Source: Actinomycetes bacterium
GTDB taxonomy: Bacteria > Actinomycetota > Acidimicrobiia > Acidimicrobiales > Acidimicrobiaceae
Direction of reading: 5' to 3'
Length of the DNA stretch: 8,584 nucleotides
Assembly: GCA_021785315.1 (NCBI GenBank)
Contig: JAJYFX010000057.1
Coordinates: forward strand, 1-8,584
Below are positions 6,274 through 8,584 of the stretch, piece by piece (within the stretch, counting starts at the first letter, position 1; each line of letters opens with the position of its first letter). The position numbers and the translations under genes are program-made. The notes beneath the pieces were generated by a model, which searched no databases, was not told the origin of the DNA, and saw only the letters and a program-made list of their open reading frames with translations.

Positions 6274-6974
6274 CACGCCTCCGGGGTTGGGTTGGATCCA
6301 CCCAGAATTATGTCCCAGCGATATCCAAGCGCAGTGCCTGGGATGGTTAACTCCCAATCAAATGCCGAGATGAGCCGAGCAAGTACACGCTTGTCGCGAA
6401 TCGAATTGGCAATCGGATCATCGTCAATCAGGGGATCGCCAGGAAAATACATCTGGGTTATCAGACGCTGAGTGAAGACACGTCCAAATAGCGAAAAATG
6501 AATGTGTGCTGGCCTCCAGGCGTTGGGGTGGTTGCCCCAGGGGTATGCGGCGGGCTTGATCGTGACAAATCTATAACGGCCCTCACTGTCGGTAAGCGTT
6601 CTGCCGCCACCGGTAAAGTTCGGATCGAGCGGCGCCGGATGGTCGTCGAGCGAATGCGCATAACGACCCGACGCATTTGCCTGCCATATCTCGATAAGCT
6701 GATTGCGTATTGGCCGGCCGTCAGAGCCCAGAAGTCTTCCTGACACAACTATTTTTTCACCCAACGGATCTCCTGGGTGCTGCCTTGTGAGATCATCATC
6801 ATTTTGACGAATCCTGCTTTCCCCGAAGACCGCCCCATGATTTTCGGTTCTGCCTGGCCTGAGAATTAATGGAGTTTTATTAGGGCCTCGCAAAGCGGTG
6901 CTTTGATAAGAACCATGATGATAAGGTGGATCCTCCTCATGCTCAGGCTTGGCGAGAATTGTTGCGCTGGCCAT
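6273..6974 (-). CDS. pcaH: Protocatechuate 3,4-dioxygenase, beta subunit
   Basis: This 233-residue catalytic subunit holds the non-haem Fe(III). All four ligands are visible: Tyr105 (SGRYAHS), Tyr144 (AAYPWGN), His157 and His159 (RPAHIHFS). Their spacing of 39, 13 and 2 residues equals that of Pseudomonas putida Tyr408, Tyr447, His460 and His462. Arg154 matches the conserved active-site Arg457. The segments APLDPNFTGGGRTLTDSEG and LITQMYFPGDPL are also standard. The ATG at 6974 has AAAGGA about 6-7 nt upstream and follows the CoA-transferase beta gene by 24 nt. The 3' end overlaps pcaG by one base. The reaction is ring opening between the two hydroxyls of protocatechuate using O2. The first 35 or so residues are more variable, as is usual for beta subunits. 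Confidence 0.96.
   Translation of the reverse strand: MASATILAKPEHEEDPPYHHGSYQSTALRGPNKTPLILRPGRTENHGAVFGESRIRQNDDDLTRQHPGDPLGEKIVVSGRLLGSDGRPIRNQLIEIWQANASGRYAHSLDDHPAPLDPNFTGGGRTLTDSEGRYRFVTIKPAAYPWGNHPNAWRPAHIHFSLFGRVFTQRLITQMYFPGDPLIDDDPIANSIRDKRVLARLISAFDWELTIPGTALGYRWDIILGGSNPTPEA
6278..6282 (-). promoter_or_regulatory. Ribosome-binding site that fixes the pcaG start
   Basis: GGAGG on the minus strand lies inside the last codons of pcaH, 4 nt before ATG 6273. Together with the TGATG stop-start overlap it argues against the longer upstream start and for coupled translation of the two dioxygenase subunits, which are needed in equal amounts. Confidence 0.75.
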
Positions 6975-6998
6975 GATTCATCCTTTCGTTAAATGAGG

Positions 6999-7760
6999 CT
7001 ATTTCCTCGCAGAAACTAGCGACCTGATAGCTTCGAGCTCTTTTTCCGTCGGTGGATCTGTAACCGTTAGTTGATTTGCAATTCTGATCTTCCAGCCAGT
7101 TGATTCTATTACGTTTTCAACTTCGATGTTGGGATGTATATGCGTGAGAATCAGTTCTTTGCTGGCGGGATCAGGCTCCAAAATACCCAGATCACTAATG
7201 ACCATTACAGGCCCCGCACCCCTCAAACCAAGTCTTTCACGATCTCCTGGCCCTGTTCCAAATCCCACCGAAGTTATGAATGGAAGCTTGTCCACAAAAG
7301 ACTTTGTTGACTGCCGAAGCATGACGACTACGCGTTTGGACGAGGACGCGATCTCGGGTGCGCCACCTGCGCCCGGAAGGCGAACTGAAGGCTTAAAATA
7401 ATCGCCGATCACAGTGGAATTGAGATTTGCGAACCTATCGATCTGGGCAGCACCTAAAAACCCGACATCGATTCTCCCGGGCTGCAGATAATAATTGAAT
7501 ATTTCAGGCACTGATACAATTGTGTCAGCTGTCTCCGCCAACTCTCCGTCACCTATTGAAAGGGGGAGCTGGGTGGGTTTTGCGCCCAGCGTCCCGCTTT
7601 CATAAATCATTATCAAATCGGGCGCATGAAGACGCCTAGCGAGATTGGCTGCTTTGGAGGGCAAGCCAATGCCAATAAAGCAGACCTGATTGTTGCTAAG
7701 TTGTCTTGCGGCGGCAATTGACATCATTTCGTCGCTTGTATATGGCTCAGTTGGTTCCAT
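6999..7760 (-). CDS. 3-oxoadipate CoA-transferase beta subunit, glutaconate/CatJ type
   Basis: This 253-residue class I CoA-transferase beta subunit shows the glutaconate CoA-transferase subunit B pattern: CFIGIGLPSKAANLARR (27-43), then YESGTLGAKP with Glu54, the same number as the catalytic glutamate of GctB that carries the covalent CoA intermediate. SIGDGELAETADTIVSVPE and DVGFLGAAQIDRF follow. This is the CatI/CatJ-like branch (about 250-280 residues per subunit) rather than the shorter PcaI/PcaJ branch. In this operon the obvious acceptor is 3-oxoadipate with succinyl-CoA as donor. A CatJ/PcaJ role is inferred from context, so I leave the symbol blank. The ATG at 7760 has AAGGG about 5 nt upstream. 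It lies 55 nt after the alpha-subunit gene. Confidence 0.9.
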   Translation of the reverse strand: MEPTEPYTSDEMMSIAAARQLSNNQVCFIGIGLPSKAANLARRLHAPDLIMIYESGTLGAKPTQLPLSIGDGELAETADTIVSVPEIFNYYLQPGRIDVGFLGAAQIDRFANLNSTVIGDYFKPSVRLPGAGGAPEIASSSKRVVVMLRQSTKSFVDKLPFITSVGFGTGPGDRERLGLRGAGPVMVISDLGILEPDPASKELILTHIHPNIEVENVIESTGWKIRIANQLTVTDPPTEKELEAIRSLVSARK

Positions 7761-7815
7761 GATTACCCTTGATCATTCGCGCTAGGCACTTTTACAGTCC
7801 AGCCCAGATGCACCG

Positions 7816-8584
7816 TCACAGAACATTCTCTTTCACCCAACCAAGAAACGTATTGCGGTCGCGGCTAATCTCGTCCCAGGCAAGATAAAAATCATTATCC
7901 CGTTGGTAGTAGCCAGCTGCGTAAGATGGCCTGGATCCTCCGGGTGAGAGCGCCACGGCAGTAATGAGCCAAGATGGCAGGATAACTTCACCGGGCCGCG
8001 GGTCGAGCTCTTCAACTATTTCCTCTACCGTTACTAATGATTTTCGTCCTGCAAGAACTGCTTCTTTCTGCACACCCGTGATACCCCAGAGCTGAACGTT
8101 TCCTTTATGGTCGGCACGCTGCGCATGAATGACTGTTAGGTCTGGATTTATGGCTGCCACCGCTCTCAACTCTTCGCCCGTGAAGGGACAGGTGATGGGA
8201 GCAACAGTGGAGTTAACTGCATCGAGTCCGGTGCCCCTATATCCGCGCATAACCGCAAACGGAAGCCCAGATGCACCGGCGACATACCTGTTTGTCAAGC
8301 CAGCATGACTGTGCTCGTCGATTTCCAAAGGACGCGGCCAGTCGTGCTCAACTGCGTCCCTGAACCGGTGTAGGGAGCCAACTCCAGGATTGCCGCCCCA
8401 CGAGAACACGAGCTTTCTCACACAGCCGGTACCAATTAACTGGTCGGAAATCAAGTCCGGAGTAAGCCGGACCACCGTCAACTCGTTGAACTGCTGCCTT
8501 ATTATCTCATGTCCAGCAGCCATCGGGATTAGATGAGTGAATCCCTCAAGTGCTACGCTGTCTCCATTCCTTAGGAGGCTAGCG
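7816..8584 (-). CDS. 3-oxoadipate CoA-transferase alpha subunit, glutaconate/CatI type (5' end cut by window)
   Basis: This is the alpha subunit partner of the gene at 6999-7760. Family segments are FTHLIPMAAGHEIIRQ, RLTPDLISDQLIG, SWGGNPGVGSLHR, DEHSHAGLTNRYVAGASG and ITCPFTGEELRAV, all typical of the glutaconate CoA-transferase A/CatI group. The frame has an ATG at 8523, but that is an internal methionine: the reading frame stays open to the window edge, and the upstream codons encode NGDSVALEGFTHLIP, which is the normal family N-terminal region. The true start is therefore beyond 8584, probably by only some 10-20 codons. The stop is TGA at 7816-7818. With the beta subunit it would move CoA from succinyl-CoA to 3-oxoadipate, making 3-oxoadipyl-CoA for thiolysis by PcaF, which is not in this window. 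A different dicarboxylic or aromatic-derived acid is possible. Confidence 0.9.
   Translation of the reverse strand, partial: ASLLRNGDSVALEGFTHLIPMAAGHEIIRQQFNELTVVRLTPDLISDQLIGTGCVRKLVFSWGGNPGVGSLHRFRDAVEHDWPRPLEIDEHSHAGLTNRYVAGASGLPFAVMRGYRGTGLDAVNSTVAPITCPFTGEELRAVAAINPDLTVIHAQRADHKGNVQLWGITGVQKEAVLAGRKSLVTVEEIVEELDPRPGEVILPSWLITAVALSPGGSRPSYAAGYYQRDNDFYLAWDEISRDRNTFLGWVKENVL

Noticed and set aside
6274..6357. Longer pcaG start at 6357
   Set aside because: The extra residues are pcaH coding sequence in another frame, with no family similarity, and a better start with GGAGG exists at 6273.

Overview
The window holds most of a protocatechuate (beta-ketoadipate) catabolic operon on the minus strand, plus one convergent transporter gene on the plus strand. 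Read in the direction of transcription, from the right edge leftward, the minus-strand genes are: a glutaconate/CatI-type CoA-transferase alpha subunit (cut by the window edge), its beta subunit, protocatechuate 3,4-dioxygenase beta (pcaH) and alpha (pcaG), 3-carboxy-cis,cis-muconate cycloisomerase (pcaB), a fused enol-lactone hydrolase/4-carboxymuconolactone decarboxylase (pcaDC, also called pcaL), and two tandem class II aldolase/adducin-family proteins. Gaps run from a 1-nt overlap to 73 nt, all on one strand, so a single polycistronic unit is likely.

The pathway reads cleanly. PcaHG opens protocatechuate to 3-carboxy-cis,cis-muconate. PcaB lactonises that to 4-carboxymuconolactone. The C-terminal half of PcaDC decarboxylates it, and the N-terminal half hydrolyses the enol-lactone to 3-oxoadipate. 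The CoA-transferase then makes 3-oxoadipyl-CoA. The thiolase (pcaF) and a pathway regulator are not in the window and may lie upstream of the right edge. The two class II aldolase-family genes are not part of the textbook pathway. Relatives of this family decarboxylate dihydroxylated aromatic acids such as 3,4-dihydroxyphthalate, so they may feed protocatechuate into the operon. That is inference.

The aldolase pair is the most unusual part. The two genes share a block of about 230 nt that is about 94% identical by hand count (about 96% in its 194-nt core), while the flanking sequence drops to roughly 64%. This suggests gene conversion or recombination between paralogs.

The left end (1-346) has no convincing gene. 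It is followed by an MFS transporter (347-1513) that runs convergently into the operon with only 25 nt between stop codons.

Organism: the gene order (IJ-HG-B-fused DC), the style of PcaH/PcaG and the pcaDC fusion resemble Actinomycetota, but base composition looks moderate (roughly 50-55% G+C by eye), lower than most cultured actinobacteria, and some proteobacteria also carry fused pcaDC. I would call it a bacterium that degrades aromatics, with phylum uncertain. I saw no RNA gene, mobile element, CRISPR array or convincing terminator.
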